64,000 nt of DNA from Glutamicibacter sp002979865. GTDB taxonomy: Bacteria; Actinomycetota; Actinomycetes; Actinomycetales; Micrococcaceae. The stretch is taken from assembly GCF_050030965.1 (NCBI RefSeq), contig NZ_CP188297.1, positions 930,001 through 994,000 of the forward strand, read 5' to 3'. Positions 1-8,476 of the stretch are shown here, piece by piece. Positions within the stretch are counted from its first letter, which is position 1. The number at the start of each line of letters is the position of its first letter. The notes below the pieces were generated by a model that saw only the letters and a list, made by a program, of their open reading frames with translations, did not search any database and was not told where the DNA came from. The position numbers and the translations under genes were made by a program.

Positions 1-45
1 TTCAGGATGTTTAGCTGCTTGGGTCTGCAGGGGGCGCGGAATGCC

Positions 46-765
46 CTAGGAAATCAAGGCGTCCAGCCGCTCCAGGAACGGTTCTGCGTCCAGTCCCGGG
101 GTCCGCGAACACACCGAACGGATCAGCATCTGCGCGGTGCGCATGACGTGGCCCCGAACGGCCAGCGCGGCGGCGTCGGGGTCTTTGGCAAGAATCGCCT
201 CCATGATTTCCTCGCGGTCTCCGGCCAGGTCCTGGCTGGAGCGGGCGAAGGGCACTGTGGTCTGCCCGTGGGCCAGGACGAGGTTGCGCAGCTCCCCCAC
301 CACGCTGTCGAGTTTCGCATTTCCGGCCAGCCCCAGTAGGCACAGGTGGAATTCCTTGTCCGCTTCCAACGTCGCCCGGCCATCACCGGTTTCGCCGATG
401 GCGAGCATTCGCTGGTGCAACGACTTCAGCTGGTTGATATCAGCCTGGGTCGCGTTCCGCACGCCACGTGCGGCAGCTGGAGGCTCGATAGCCAAACGCA
501 GCTGGAAGACTTCGACAATGTCCTCCAATGAAATCTGGTTGACACGCACCCCGCGGTTTTTCGCCACGGTAACGATTCCCTCTTTTTCCAGCAGCTGCAA
601 GGCCTCGCGCACCGGAGTTCGCGAGACGCCGAGCTTTTCCGAGATGCCAATGGCCGAGTAGTGCTCCCCCGGAGCCATCTCTCCGGCAACGATGGCGGCA
701 CGGATCATCGTAGTCACCTGCTCGGTAAGAGATATTTTCGGCTTAATCGGTTGCATGCTACTCAT
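46..765 (-). CDS. GntR-family (FCD-type) transcriptional regulator
   Basis: A 239-residue DNA-binding repressor or activator of the FadR/FCD branch of GntR. The N-terminal winged helix is visible at about residues 15-75, with the recognition segment GVSRTPVREALQLLEKEGIV. The C-terminal part is the helical FCD ligand domain, which usually binds a metal and a carboxylate. I start it at the ATG at 765; the frame stays open upstream into the MFS gene but reads as non-protein there. A second in-frame ATG lies three codons in. An AGGAT lies about 13 bases upstream, so the ribosome site is weak. It begins 44 bases after the MFS gene on the same strand and may be co-transcribed. The ligand cannot be told from sequence. 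Confidence 0.88.
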   Translation of the reverse strand: MSSMQPIKPKISLTEQVTTMIRAAIVAGEMAPGEHYSAIGISEKLGVSRTPVREALQLLEKEGIVTVAKNRGVRVNQISLEDIVEVFQLRLAIEPPAAARGVRNATQADINQLKSLHQRMLAIGETGDGRATLEADKEFHLCLLGLAGNAKLDSVVGELRNLVLAHGQTTVPFARSSQDLAGDREEIMEAILAKDPDAAALAVRGHVMRTAQMLIRSVCSRTPGLDAEPFLERLDALIS

Positions 766-809
766 GGTCTGAAGCTTATCCTGATTCGACCCGGCGGCAA
801 GGCCAGGTA

Positions 810-2357
810 CTAGATCGTCTTGCGCAACGGCACTTCCTTGATGAGCAATATGCAGAAGAAGGCAACTACCGCTACGGCCGCCGAGACGATGAAGACGATC
901 CCTGTCGCCTCGCCATACGCCGATTCCACCACCTGCCGTAGCGCATCTGGCATCCCGGAAAGATTCAAGGAATCCCCGGTGGCCGGCGCCGAGGACAGCT
1001 GCCCCTTGGCCGCCAACGATTCGGTAATAAGATCTGCCACATTGCGCGAAAGCAGCGCACCGAGCACCGCCACACCTGCTGAGCCGCCTACGGAACGGAA
1101 GAACGCCACCGAAGAACTTGCCGCCCCGATATCGGTGACTTTCACCGTGTTCTGCACCGAGAGCACCAAGTTCTGCAGCATGAATCCCATGCCCACGCCG
1201 TTGAGGAACATGCCGCAGGCCAAGAGCCAGTATTCGGTATCCTGGCGCATCAGCCCAAGCAGGCCGAGGCCGGCGATGTTCAGGACCGAACCGATGAGCA
1301 GGTAGATCTTCCAACGGCCGAAGCGGGTAATCATCTGTCCCGAGAAGACGGATCCGAAGTAGTTGCCCGCGATCATTGGCAAGGTCATGAGGCCGGCCAT
1401 GGTCGGTGTCGCTTCGCGGGCGATCTGGAAGTACTGGCCGATGAATGCGCCGGTGCCGAACATCCCCACGCCAATCGAGATCGAGGCGAGAATCGCCAGC
1501 GACGTTGTTCGGGTGCAAATGATCTTCAGCGGAATGATCGGTTCACGAACCCGTGATTCAACAAGCAGCAATGCGGCAACCAGCAATAGGAACATCGAGA
1601 CCATCGTGTAGGTCTGCCACGAATTCCAGCCGAAATAGTCGGCTTTGCCTACATAGGAAACCCAGATCAGCAGGATCGAGACGGCGGTGGTTAACAGGAC
1701 CGCGCCGACCCAATCGATATGCACCGGACGTTTGAGGTGCTTCAGGTGCAGGGTCCGGTGGATCAAGAGCATGGAGAGCAGGCTGATCGGGATGCCGAAG
1801 AAGAAGCACCAGCGCCAGCCCAGGGGCGAGTCCACGATGAATCCGCCGAGCAGCGGTCCTGCTGCGGTAGATACAGCCATGACGGCACCGAAATATCCCG
1901 AATAGCGTCCACGTTCCCGTGGCGGGATGACCGTGCCGATGACTGCCATGCCCATGGCGGTCAGCCCGCCCATGCCGATGCCCTGGATGACCCGGGCGAA
2001 CAGCAGAACGGGTATGGACCAGGCGAGTCCGGCCAGCAACGAGCCGAGCACGAACACCAGGATTCCGGCTTGCAGCAGCTTCTTCTTGTCGAAGAGATCC
2101 GCCATTTTCCCCCAGATGGGAGTGGTGGCGGCATTAGCCAGCAGCGTGGTGCTCAAAACCCAGTTGAAGTCGGTTTGCGAGCCGCCCAGGACATCCATGA
2201 TGGTCGGCAGCGCAATAGACACAATGGTCGCCGCCAGCATGGCAGCGAAGAAGGATGCCAGGACGCCAGCGATGGATTTGAGCACCTCGCGTTGATTCAT
2301 CTGCGGCTGGTCTGCCTCTGCCTCGGTGAGGTCAGTGGGACGTTCCTTTTCCGGCAT
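810..2357 (-). CDS. MFS drug exporter, DHA2 (EmrB/QacA) family, 14 TM
   Basis: A 515-residue proton-driven exporter in the plasma membrane. It shows the DHA2 pattern of about 14 hydrophobic segments, motif A after the second helix (GKMADLFDKKKLL) and the antiporter motif C region (GIGMGGLTAMGMAVIG, GPLLGGFIVD). An upstream start at 2387 would overlap marR. I prefer the ATG at 2357, four bases after the marR stop, because that spacing implies translational coupling. The marR-MFS pairing is the standard layout of a self-regulated multidrug efflux unit. Substrate is unknown. Confidence 0.9.
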   Translation of the reverse strand: MPEKERPTDLTEAEADQPQMNQREVLKSIAGVLASFFAAMLAATIVSIALPTIMDVLGGSQTDFNWVLSTTLLANAATTPIWGKMADLFDKKKLLQAGILVFVLGSLLAGLAWSIPVLLFARVIQGIGMGGLTAMGMAVIGTVIPPRERGRYSGYFGAVMAVSTAAGPLLGGFIVDSPLGWRWCFFFGIPISLLSMLLIHRTLHLKHLKRPVHIDWVGAVLLTTAVSILLIWVSYVGKADYFGWNSWQTYTMVSMFLLLVAALLLVESRVREPIIPLKIICTRTTSLAILASISIGVGMFGTGAFIGQYFQIAREATPTMAGLMTLPMIAGNYFGSVFSGQMITRFGRWKIYLLIGSVLNIAGLGLLGLMRQDTEYWLLACGMFLNGVGMGFMLQNLVLSVQNTVKVTDIGAASSSVAFFRSVGGSAGVAVLGALLSRNVADLITESLAAKGQLSSAPATGDSLNLSGMPDALRQVVESAYGEATGIVFIVSAAVAVVAFFCILLIKEVPLRKTI

Positions 2358-2361
2358 GCTC

Positions 2362-2868
2362 TTATCCAAGGTCGGAATTCTCCACATTGCCGAACTGCTC
2401 GGTCCGTTGGGATTGGATGCCGCGGATCATCGTCGCGTTCAATTCGCTCAGCGCATGCCCGACGCTGGCCAAGCGCTCGACATCCCAGTCCGGAAGAACA
2501 TCCCGCATTCGCTCCAGGCGCAAGCGGTCGCGGAATTCAAGCCGCTCGCAACCCGCCTCGGTCACCCAGAGCACGTGGCGGCGGGCGTCGATCTTGCTGG
2601 GCTGCTTGGCTACCAGGCCCGTTTGCTCCAGTTCCGCCAAATGCCGGCTCATCGCCGCGGTGCCGATCCCCAAGGACTGCGCAAGGTCGGCAGCATGCGT
2701 GGGTTCACGGGTTTTCAACGTCTTGAGCACGTGATGGGAGGCGTTTGATACCTCGGGGTCAGTCTGATCCATATGCGAAAACACGCGAAGGATCCTGGAA
2801 CTGCGGGCCAACTCGTCGAGCAGGATTTTGAGTTCAGAATCCGAAGGGCTATCTGGAGACTTGTCCAC
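2362..2868 (-). CDS. MarR-family transcriptional regulator
   Basis: A 168-residue winged-helix repressor with a GTG start. The DNA-binding part is at about residues 45-110: HAADLAQSLGIGTAAMSRHLAELEQTGLV is the helix-turn-helix and KIDARRHVLWVT the wing with its DxR motif. It is directly followed by the DHA2 exporter and so probably represses its own operon, with a drug-like ligand releasing it. The upstream region (2869-2956) holds two direct copies of GATAGAT, a possible operator, but no clear inverted repeat. Confidence 0.88.
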   Translation of the reverse strand: MDKSPDSPSDSELKILLDELARSSRILRVFSHMDQTDPEVSNASHHVLKTLKTREPTHAADLAQSLGIGTAAMSRHLAELEQTGLVAKQPSKIDARRHVLWVTEAGCERLEFRDRLRLERMRDVLPDWDVERLASVGHALSELNATMIRGIQSQRTEQFGNVENSDLG

Positions 2869-2956
2869 GATCTATCGGCTGCCTATCTATTGTGTTTCCA
2901 CCACAGTAAGTTCGAATCGTTGCTCCAGTCAACGTTTTTGCCCGTTGCCACGGCGG

Positions 2957-2968
2957 TAAGCTGGTGTT
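2957..2968 (+). promoter_or_regulatory. -10 box of a leaderless promoter
   Basis: TAAGCT lies six bases before the GTG start of the inositol-monophosphatase gene, and no convincing Shine-Dalgarno sequence precedes that start. Transcription would begin at or next to the start codon. Confidence 0.5.
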
Positions 2969-3829
2969 GTGAATGATCAGCGAGTCCAAGCCAGCACGCA
3001 ATACGCCGAAGAATTACGTCTTTCCGCGCTGAAGGCAGCTCGCCAGTCCGCCGAGCTGCTGCGCGCTTCCTTCCGCGGCAACGTGGTAGCCGAGCATAAA
3101 ACCAACACCCATGATCTGGTCACCGACATCGACCGGCAGAGCCAGCGGCTCATCACTGCCTCACTGCTATCGGCCCACCCGGATTCCTGGGTTCTCGGCG
3201 AAGAGCAGGTCTCTGGCGATCAAGGACGGCAGGCCGCCGGGAAGGTGCAGTGGATTGTCGATCCGATTGACGGCACCAGCAACTTCGTCCACGGCGTGGC
3301 ATTCTTCTGCATCTCGATTGCCGCAGCCATCGATGGAGAACTGGTGGCCGCCGCAATCCTCGATCCGGTTTCTGGTGATGAATTCAGCGCCAATTCGACT
3401 GCCGCGTTCCTCAACGGGCAGGTCCTCGAGCCCGGTGCCCGTCCCGAACAGTCCCGCGCCAACCTGATGACGGATTACCCGGGAGCAGAATCCATGCTCA
3501 AGGACGGGGATCTGTCCTTGGAACTCTTTGGCCAGTGGATCCAGGACTTCGCCACGGTACGCCGCAAGGTCTGCGCGGCGCTGGCCTTAGCCCATGTTGC
3601 CGCAGGCTGGTGCGACGCCACCATCGGGTTCGATACCAAGGTGTGGGATGTGGCTGCCGGAGCGCATCTGGTGCGCATGGCCCAGGGCACGTTCCGCGGC
3701 TTGTCCTACGGACAGGCAGGACTCGCCGACCACTACTGCCCCGGTTTCATCGCGCAAGGGCCCGGCGCCGATTATCCTTCCTTGGCAACCGCAGCCGAGC
3801 GGATCCATCAGCTGCGCACGGGCCGCTGA
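2969..3829 (+). CDS. Inositol monophosphatase family protein
   Basis: A 286-residue Mg2+-dependent phosphomonoesterase of the IMPase/FBPase superfamily. Metal-binding motifs are in the right order: GEE at 77-79, DPIDGTSNF from residue 98, and a C-terminal WDVAAG around residue 221. The length matches SuhB/IMPase proteins. The GTG at 2969 is six bases after a -10 box, so the mRNA is probably leaderless. Substrate could be inositol-1-phosphate, histidinol-phosphate or another sugar phosphate, since family membership does not settle it. It is divergent from the marR operon. Confidence 0.88.
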   Translation: MNDQRVQASTQYAEELRLSALKAARQSAELLRASFRGNVVAEHKTNTHDLVTDIDRQSQRLITASLLSAHPDSWVLGEEQVSGDQGRQAAGKVQWIVDPIDGTSNFVHGVAFFCISIAAAIDGELVAAAILDPVSGDEFSANSTAAFLNGQVLEPGARPEQSRANLMTDYPGAESMLKDGDLSLELFGQWIQDFATVRRKVCAALALAHVAAGWCDATIGFDTKVWDVAAGAHLVRMAQGTFRGLSYGQAGLADHYCPGFIAQGPGADYPSLATAAERIHQLRTGR

Positions 3830-3893
3830 GCCAACAAATCTGACAATATCGAAGTAGTTGGCCCTGCCCCTCGGCTTTGGCCGCTTTCGGACG

Positions 3894-3905
3894 TACCATG
3901 GCGGC
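3894..3905 (+). promoter_or_regulatory. -10 box of a leaderless promoter
   Basis: TACCAT lies six bases before the ATG of the small membrane protein gene, and no Shine-Dalgarno sequence is present. Confidence 0.5.
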
Positions 3906-4118
3906 ATGGAACCACGATTTCAACGGACCGCGCACTCCGCCGCGCGGCACCATGGAGGCGGAGGTGTGATCCTGGGAGGAATCGGAGCAATTCTGCTTTT
4001 CGCTTCCTTCGCAGTGATGTTGGCAGCTCAATCCCTGGATTGGGAGCCACTGCTCATCGGCATTAGCTTGGGCATCTCGACAGTGCTTTTCGGTGTGGTG
4101 TTCCATTTCACCCACTGA
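3906..4118 (+). CDS. Small two-TM membrane protein
   Basis: A 70-residue protein with a charged, histidine-containing N-terminus (about 20 residues) followed by two hydrophobic helices, at about 22-42 and 50-66. I recognise no family. The ATG at 3906 fits a leaderless promoter directly upstream; an earlier in-frame ATG at 3858 would give an unlikely arginine- and glycine-rich extension. It stands alone, convergent with the ThDP enzyme gene, and no function can be proposed. Confidence 0.65.
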   Translation: MEPRFQRTAHSAARHHGGGGVILGGIGAILLFASFAVMLAAQSLDWEPLLIGISLGISTVLFGVVFHFTH

Positions 4119-4147
4119 CCCGCACTTTTCCTCATCCACTAATCGCA

Positions 4148-4193
4148 ACGGCCCCGGATCCATCGCTCGTGGGAGCAACAGGTCCGAGGCCGT
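4148..4193 (-). terminator. Hairpin after the ThDP enzyme gene
   Basis: ACGGCC-c-CGGA pairs with TCCG-a-GGCCGT across a loop of about 20 bases. It sits between two convergent genes and has no strong U-tract. Confidence 0.5.
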
Positions 4194-4210
4194 GCGTGCG
4201 TTCGGGCGCT

Positions 4211-5854
4211 TTACAGGTGGGTAGGCGCAAACATCTTCAGCAGGGTCCGGACCACAATGACATTGGGGCCATCTGCTTCCAAGGCGTCGGCGAGCGCCGA
4301 ACCGATGCCTTCGGGATCGACCGCTTGGGCGGGGATGCCAAAGGAATGCGCAAGGGCCACGAAGTCCGGCCGGGCCAGTTCGGTGGCGGTGGCTTTTCCG
4401 AAGGCTCCCTCCATGTACTCGCGCAGGATGCCATATCCCCCGTCGTCGACGATCAACCAGGTGACCGGCGCATGGTGCTGCTTGGCGGTGGCCAGTTCGG
4501 CAATGGAGTACATCGATGAACCGTCGCCGCTGACTGCCAGCACGCGCTGCTTGGAGCCGATGGCGCCACCGATCGCGGCGGGGAAGCCGAAGCCGAGGCC
4601 GCCTGCACCCTGCGCGGAATGGAATTCGCCCTCCTTGGCGTCCCAGCAGCTCCAGCCCCAGTAGGCAGCGATGGTCATATCCCAGAAGGTCTGCATGCCT
4701 GCCGGGACTGCGGCGCGTATATCCGCCATGAACTTCCGTTCCTTGCCAAGGTCCTGGGCATCCAGGCGCGCCTGCACCTTTGCCAGGGTCTGGGCCACCA
4801 CCTGTTGCGGGGTGCTTCCGTGCCATGATGCCTGGGCCTTGAAGCCCGTCTCGCGCATTTCCTCGTCCAGGAATTTCAAGGCTTCACGAGCATCGGCGCG
4901 GATACCCAGGGCCGGGGTGTTGGACTCGAGCACGCGCGGCTCAGCATCAATCTGGATCATCTTGCCGCGGGGTTCGAGCGTGAAGTAGTTGCTGGTGACC
5001 TCGCCCAGGGCCGAACCGATCACCACCAGCACGTCGGCATCTTCCATGACGTCCGAGACATAGCGGTCTTCCGCCCACGACTGCAAGGACAGCTCATGGT
5101 TCCAGCCAAAGGCTCCGTTGCCGCCGGGGCTGCACAGCACCGGGGCCTGCAGTTTTTCGGCCACGGCCAGCAATTCAGCCTGCGCCCCCGCCCGGCGCAC
5201 ACCGCCGCCGGCGATGATGGCCGGGCGCTTGGCTTCGGCCAGCCAGCGCATGGCTTCGCGAATCAGCTCTTCGCGCGGGGGATGCTCGTAGGCTTCGGCC
5301 AGGGCATCCTGTACCGGTGGCACCATCACCGGGGCGAGCAGGACATCCTGCGGCACCTCAACCCACACCGGCCCCATCGGCACGGTAATGGCCCGGGCCC
5401 ACGCGTCCTGGATCGCCGAGGGGATGCCCGATGCATGATGCACGGTCTGCTGGAACTTGGTGACGTTGGCGGCCGAGGCCTTCTGGTCATCGAGCTGATG
5501 CAGCATGCCCTTGCGGCGGGCTCCCAGGCCGTCCAGCGGAATCTGGCTGGCCACCACGACCATGGGCACGCCGGTGGCGTAGGCCTCCTGCAGACCCGCT
5601 AGCGAGGTCAGCGCGCCCGGGCCGGTGGAGAGGAACAGCACGCCCACTTCCCCGGTAGCGCGGGAGTAGCCATCGGCGGCGAAGGCGGAGTTGTTCTCCA
5701 CTCGTGAGGAGATGAACTCCAAGCTTGAGCGCGAGAGGGCGTCGAAGAGTCCCAGGGCGTGCTGCCCGGGGATCCCGAATACGGTCTTGGCACCGAGCGC
5801 GGTGAGGGTCTCGATGACCAGATCGCCGCCGTTGCGTTGCGGTTGCTCGTTCAT
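4211..5854 (-). CDS. ThDP-dependent decarboxylase-like enzyme (acetolactate synthase superfamily; candidate 2-ketoarginine decarboxylase)
   Basis: A 547-residue thiamine-diphosphate enzyme. The Pyr domain carries the catalytic glutamate E53 in SRVENNSAFAADGYSRATG, the central domain follows at about 190-330, and the PP domain has the ThDP motif GDGSSMYSIAELATAKQ ending in VDDGGYGIL. It starts in a one-base overlap (TAATG) with the ureohydrolase stop, so the two are translationally coupled. In Pseudomonas the arginine transaminase route uses a ThDP 2-ketoarginine decarboxylase (AruI) feeding guanidinobutyrase. The same enzyme pairing here suggests an AruI-like role. Benzoylformate decarboxylase or an acetolactate-synthase-like enzyme with another 2-oxo acid substrate remains possible. 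Confidence 0.85.
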   Translation of the reverse strand: MNEQPQRNGGDLVIETLTALGAKTVFGIPGQHALGLFDALSRSSLEFISSRVENNSAFAADGYSRATGEVGVLFLSTGPGALTSLAGLQEAYATGVPMVVVASQIPLDGLGARRKGMLHQLDDQKASAANVTKFQQTVHHASGIPSAIQDAWARAITVPMGPVWVEVPQDVLLAPVMVPPVQDALAEAYEHPPREELIREAMRWLAEAKRPAIIAGGGVRRAGAQAELLAVAEKLQAPVLCSPGGNGAFGWNHELSLQSWAEDRYVSDVMEDADVLVVIGSALGEVTSNYFTLEPRGKMIQIDAEPRVLESNTPALGIRADAREALKFLDEEMRETGFKAQASWHGSTPQQVVAQTLAKVQARLDAQDLGKERKFMADIRAAVPAGMQTFWDMTIAAYWGWSCWDAKEGEFHSAQGAGGLGFGFPAAIGGAIGSKQRVLAVSGDGSSMYSIAELATAKQHHAPVTWLIVDDGGYGILREYMEGAFGKATATELARPDFVALAHSFGIPAQAVDPEGIGSALADALEADGPNVIVVRTLLKMFAPTHL

Positions 5855-6840
5855 TAGCTACTCATCCCCTTGCTGGCGCGGAAGTCGCTGATCAGGCTGA
5901 TCAAATCATAGGTGACATGCGAGGCGGCCACGCCGGTCAGCTCCGCATGGTCGTAGGCGGGGGCGACTTCGACAATATCCGCGCCGATGATGTTCAACCC
6001 GCGCAAACCGCGCAGGATTTCAAGCAGTTCACGGCTGGTGATGCCGCCGGCCTCCGGGGTTCCGGTACCCGGGGCGTGGGCTGGGTCCAGCACGTCGATG
6101 TCCACCGAGATGTACAGCGGGCGGTTGCCGATGCGGTCGCGCAGCTTGTGCACGATTTCGCGGACGCCCTGGTAGTAGACATCCGAGCTGGTGACGATGC
6201 CGAAGCCGAAGCGCTGGTCGTCTTCCAGGTCCTTCTTGCCATAGAGCGGACCGCGGGTGCCGACGTGGCAGATCGCCTCGGTATCCAGGATTCCCTCCTC
6301 GACCGCACGGCGGAACGGGGTGCCGTGGGTGTATTCGGCACCGAAGTAGGTGTCCCAGGTGTCCAGGTGCGCGTCGAAGTGCAGCATCGCTACCGGAGCA
6401 CCGGCTCGTTGCGAGGCGGCACGCAGCAATGGCAGCGCGATGGTATGGTCTCCGCCCACGGTGACCAGGGTGGAGCCGTCACTGGTCAGCTCCAGTGCGT
6501 TGTGCTCGATGGTCTCAATAGCCTCGTTGATGTTGAACGGGTTGACCGCCATGTCCCCCGCGTCAGCCACCTGGCTCTGCGCAAACGGCGAGGTGTCGGT
6601 GGCTGGGTTGTAGGGGCGGATCAGGCGCGAGGATTCGCGCACGTGGTTGGCGCCAAAGCGGGCGCCGGGCCGGTAGGAGACACCGGTGTCGAAAGGCACG
6701 CCAACAATCTTGATGTCGGCCTTCTCCACCTGATCCAGTCGCGGCAGCCGGGCGTAGGTGCCACCACCTGCATAGCGTGGAATCACCGCGGCATTAATGG
6801 GTCCCAGATGCCCGTTTTCCTCGATGCGGATTTCCTTCAT
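5854..6840 (-). CDS. Agmatinase/guanidinobutyrase family ureohydrolase
   Basis: A 328-residue dinuclear Mn2+ hydrolase that removes urea from a guanidino compound. The metal ligands are all visible: GGDHT at 129-133, DAHLD at 156-160 and SVDIDVLDP starting at 245. I chose the ATG at 6840 because GGGAGGAAG lies eight bases upstream; an in-frame ATG at 6879 lacks such a site. The neighbouring aminotransferase of GABA type favours 4-guanidinobutyrate as substrate (giving GABA and urea), although agmatine cannot be excluded. Known arginase-fold features are intact. Confidence 0.9.
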   Translation of the reverse strand: MKEIRIEENGHLGPINAAVIPRYAGGGTYARLPRLDQVEKADIKIVGVPFDTGVSYRPGARFGANHVRESSRLIRPYNPATDTSPFAQSQVADAGDMAVNPFNINEAIETIEHNALELTSDGSTLVTVGGDHTIALPLLRAASQRAGAPVAMLHFDAHLDTWDTYFGAEYTHGTPFRRAVEEGILDTEAICHVGTRGPLYGKKDLEDDQRFGFGIVTSSDVYYQGVREIVHKLRDRIGNRPLYISVDIDVLDPAHAPGTGTPEAGGITSRELLEILRGLRGLNIIGADIVEVAPAYDHAELTGVAASHVTYDLISLISDFRASKGMSS

Positions 6841-6980
6841 CGCAACTTCCTCCCCAGACATCCAAGAACGAAAGTCCAAGTTGTCTAATATGAAACTTCA
6901 GTTTTCCATTATGCTATTTTGTCTGCTGGGTCACGTCAAGATTCACTTATCGCGCAGCCCGGGAATCCAGGCAGAAATAG

Positions 6981-7016
6981 CCCATGCCACAACCCGCGAA
7001 CGGGCTGCGGCATGGG
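6981..7016 (-). terminator. Hairpin after the aminotransferase gene
   Basis: CCCATGCC pairs with GGCATGGG, with an inner CCCG/CGGG stem. It follows the aminotransferase stop at 7037 on the minus strand. The AT-rich stretch 6885-6925, beyond the ureohydrolase start, is the likely promoter of the ureohydrolase-ThDP pair. Confidence 0.6.
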
Positions 7017-7036
7017 CCGAAACTGCAGCAGGGCGA

Positions 7037-8395
7037 TCAGCTGGCGACGCTGCGAATCTGCTGGGCAAGCACCTCTAATCCATCGCGCAGCAGTGCTTCG
7101 CCGATCACCAGCGGCGGCAGCAGGCGCAGCACATTGCCGTGCGTACCGCAGGTCAGGGTCAGCACCCCGGCTCGATGGCAGGCCTTGGAAACCGCCGCGG
7201 CTGCATCGGCGCGCGGCGCCAAGCTGCCCCGGTCGGCGAACTCGATAGCCAGCATGGCTCCGCGGCCGCGGACGTCGGCAACCACCGGGCTCTGCTGCAT
7301 CAGTGGTTCAAGAACCTCGCGGGACACCCGCTCGATGAGCTGGGCGTTATCCAGAAGCATCCCATCCTCGAACTGCTCGAATACAGCCAGCGCCGCTTCG
7401 CAAGCCAGCGGGTTGCCAGCATAGGTGCCGCCCAGGCCGCCAGCGTGCGGGGCATTCATCAGCTCGGCGCGCCCAGTCACCGCGGACAGCGGAACTCCGT
7501 TGGCCAGGGCCTTGGCCGTGAGGATCAGGTCACCTGCCACGCCTTCGTGCTCCGAAGCGAATAGCTTCCCGGTGCGCCCCATGCCGGCCTGGATCTCGTC
7601 GATGACCAGCACAATACCGTGCTTGTCGGCCAGCTTGCGCAGCCCCGGGATGAACCCGGCCATCTGGACAACGAAACCTCCTTCGCCCTGAATCGGCTCG
7701 ATCACCATCGCGGCGAAAGTCTGGGGGCCGTAGTCCATCAAGGTCTGCTCGACGGACGCCAGGACCGCTTCGACGGTGGCCGCTCCCCCAGAGGGCCGCA
7801 ACGGGTTGGCCGAGGCGGCGCGCACGATATGCTCGGGCATCGGGCCGAAATTCATCTTGTACGGATTGATCTTGGCAGTCATGCCCATGGTCAGCAGCGA
7901 ACGGCCGTGGTAGGCCTCGTCGAAGACCAGCACGTTAGCGCGTCCGGTGGCAGCACGGGCGATCTTGACCGCGTTCTCCACGGCCTCGGCCCCGGTGGAG
8001 AACAGCGCTGTGCGCTTCTCGAACTCGCCGGGGGTGTGCTGGTTCAACCAGCTGCACACCTGGGTGAAGGATTCGTACTCGGTGACCATGAAGCAGGTAT
8101 GGGTGAAGTCCGCCAGCTGCTTGGCCACGCGTTCGGCCACGCGGCGGTTCGCGGCACCCAGTGAAGTCACGGCAATCCCCGAGGCGAAGTCGATCAGGCG
8201 ATTTCCGTCGACGTCTTCGATAATCCCGCCATCGGCGCGGCTGACGAAGACCGGCAAGGTGACGCCAAAACCGCTACTGACCTGTTGCACCCGCTGCTCA
8301 TGGAGGGCCGCAGAGCGCGGGCCGGGGATGCTGGTGGCAAGGTGCCTGGTCTGGGACAAGGTTGGGGCGTCGGTGGAAGCAAGGGTTTCAGTCAT
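7037..8395 (-). CDS. gabT: Class III aminotransferase, GABA transaminase type
   Basis: A 452-residue PLP enzyme of the ornithine/GABA aminotransferase group. It shows the cofactor aspartate in IDEIQAGMGRTG (D266) and the Schiff-base lysine K295 in LTAKALANGVP, plus STGAEAVENAVK for phosphate binding. The family transfers the amino group of GABA or a related omega-amine to 2-oxoglutarate. It lies upstream of the ureohydrolase on the same strand and divergent from a PucR regulator. This order fits conversion of 4-guanidinobutyrate-derived GABA to succinate semialdehyde. No succinate-semialdehyde dehydrogenase is in the window. Exact amine specificity is inferred from context. Confidence 0.9.
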   Translation of the reverse strand: MTETLASTDAPTLSQTRHLATSIPGPRSAALHEQRVQQVSSGFGVTLPVFVSRADGGIIEDVDGNRLIDFASGIAVTSLGAANRRVAERVAKQLADFTHTCFMVTEYESFTQVCSWLNQHTPGEFEKRTALFSTGAEAVENAVKIARAATGRANVLVFDEAYHGRSLLTMGMTAKINPYKMNFGPMPEHIVRAASANPLRPSGGAATVEAVLASVEQTLMDYGPQTFAAMVIEPIQGEGGFVVQMAGFIPGLRKLADKHGIVLVIDEIQAGMGRTGKLFASEHEGVAGDLILTAKALANGVPLSAVTGRAELMNAPHAGGLGGTYAGNPLACEAALAVFEQFEDGMLLDNAQLIERVSREVLEPLMQQSPVVADVRGRGAMLAIEFADRGSLAPRADAAAAVSKACHRAGVLTLTCGTHGNVLRLLPPLVIGEALLRDGLEVLAQQIRSVAS

Positions 8396-8440
8396 GGCTC
8401 AAGCCTAGAAATCCCCGTGACACGCGTCATTGGTCATTGC

Positions 8441-8466
8441 ATCCAAGTCCAGCATCTTTCTTGGAT
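8441..8466. promoter_or_regulatory. Inverted repeat in the gabT-pucR divergent promoter
   Basis: ATCCAAG (8441-8447) and CTTGGAT (8460-8466) form a perfect 7-bp inverted repeat with a 12-base spacer. The site is in the 81-base gap between the divergent aminotransferase and PucR genes, 10 bases before the PucR start. It is a candidate operator for the PucR protein. Confidence 0.5.
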
Positions 8467-8476
8467 AATTTACCCA

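Noticed and set aside
6841..6879. The earlier in-frame ATG of the ureohydrolase as the true start
   Set aside because: GGGAGGAAG lies eight bases before the ATG at 6840 and nothing comparable precedes 6879.
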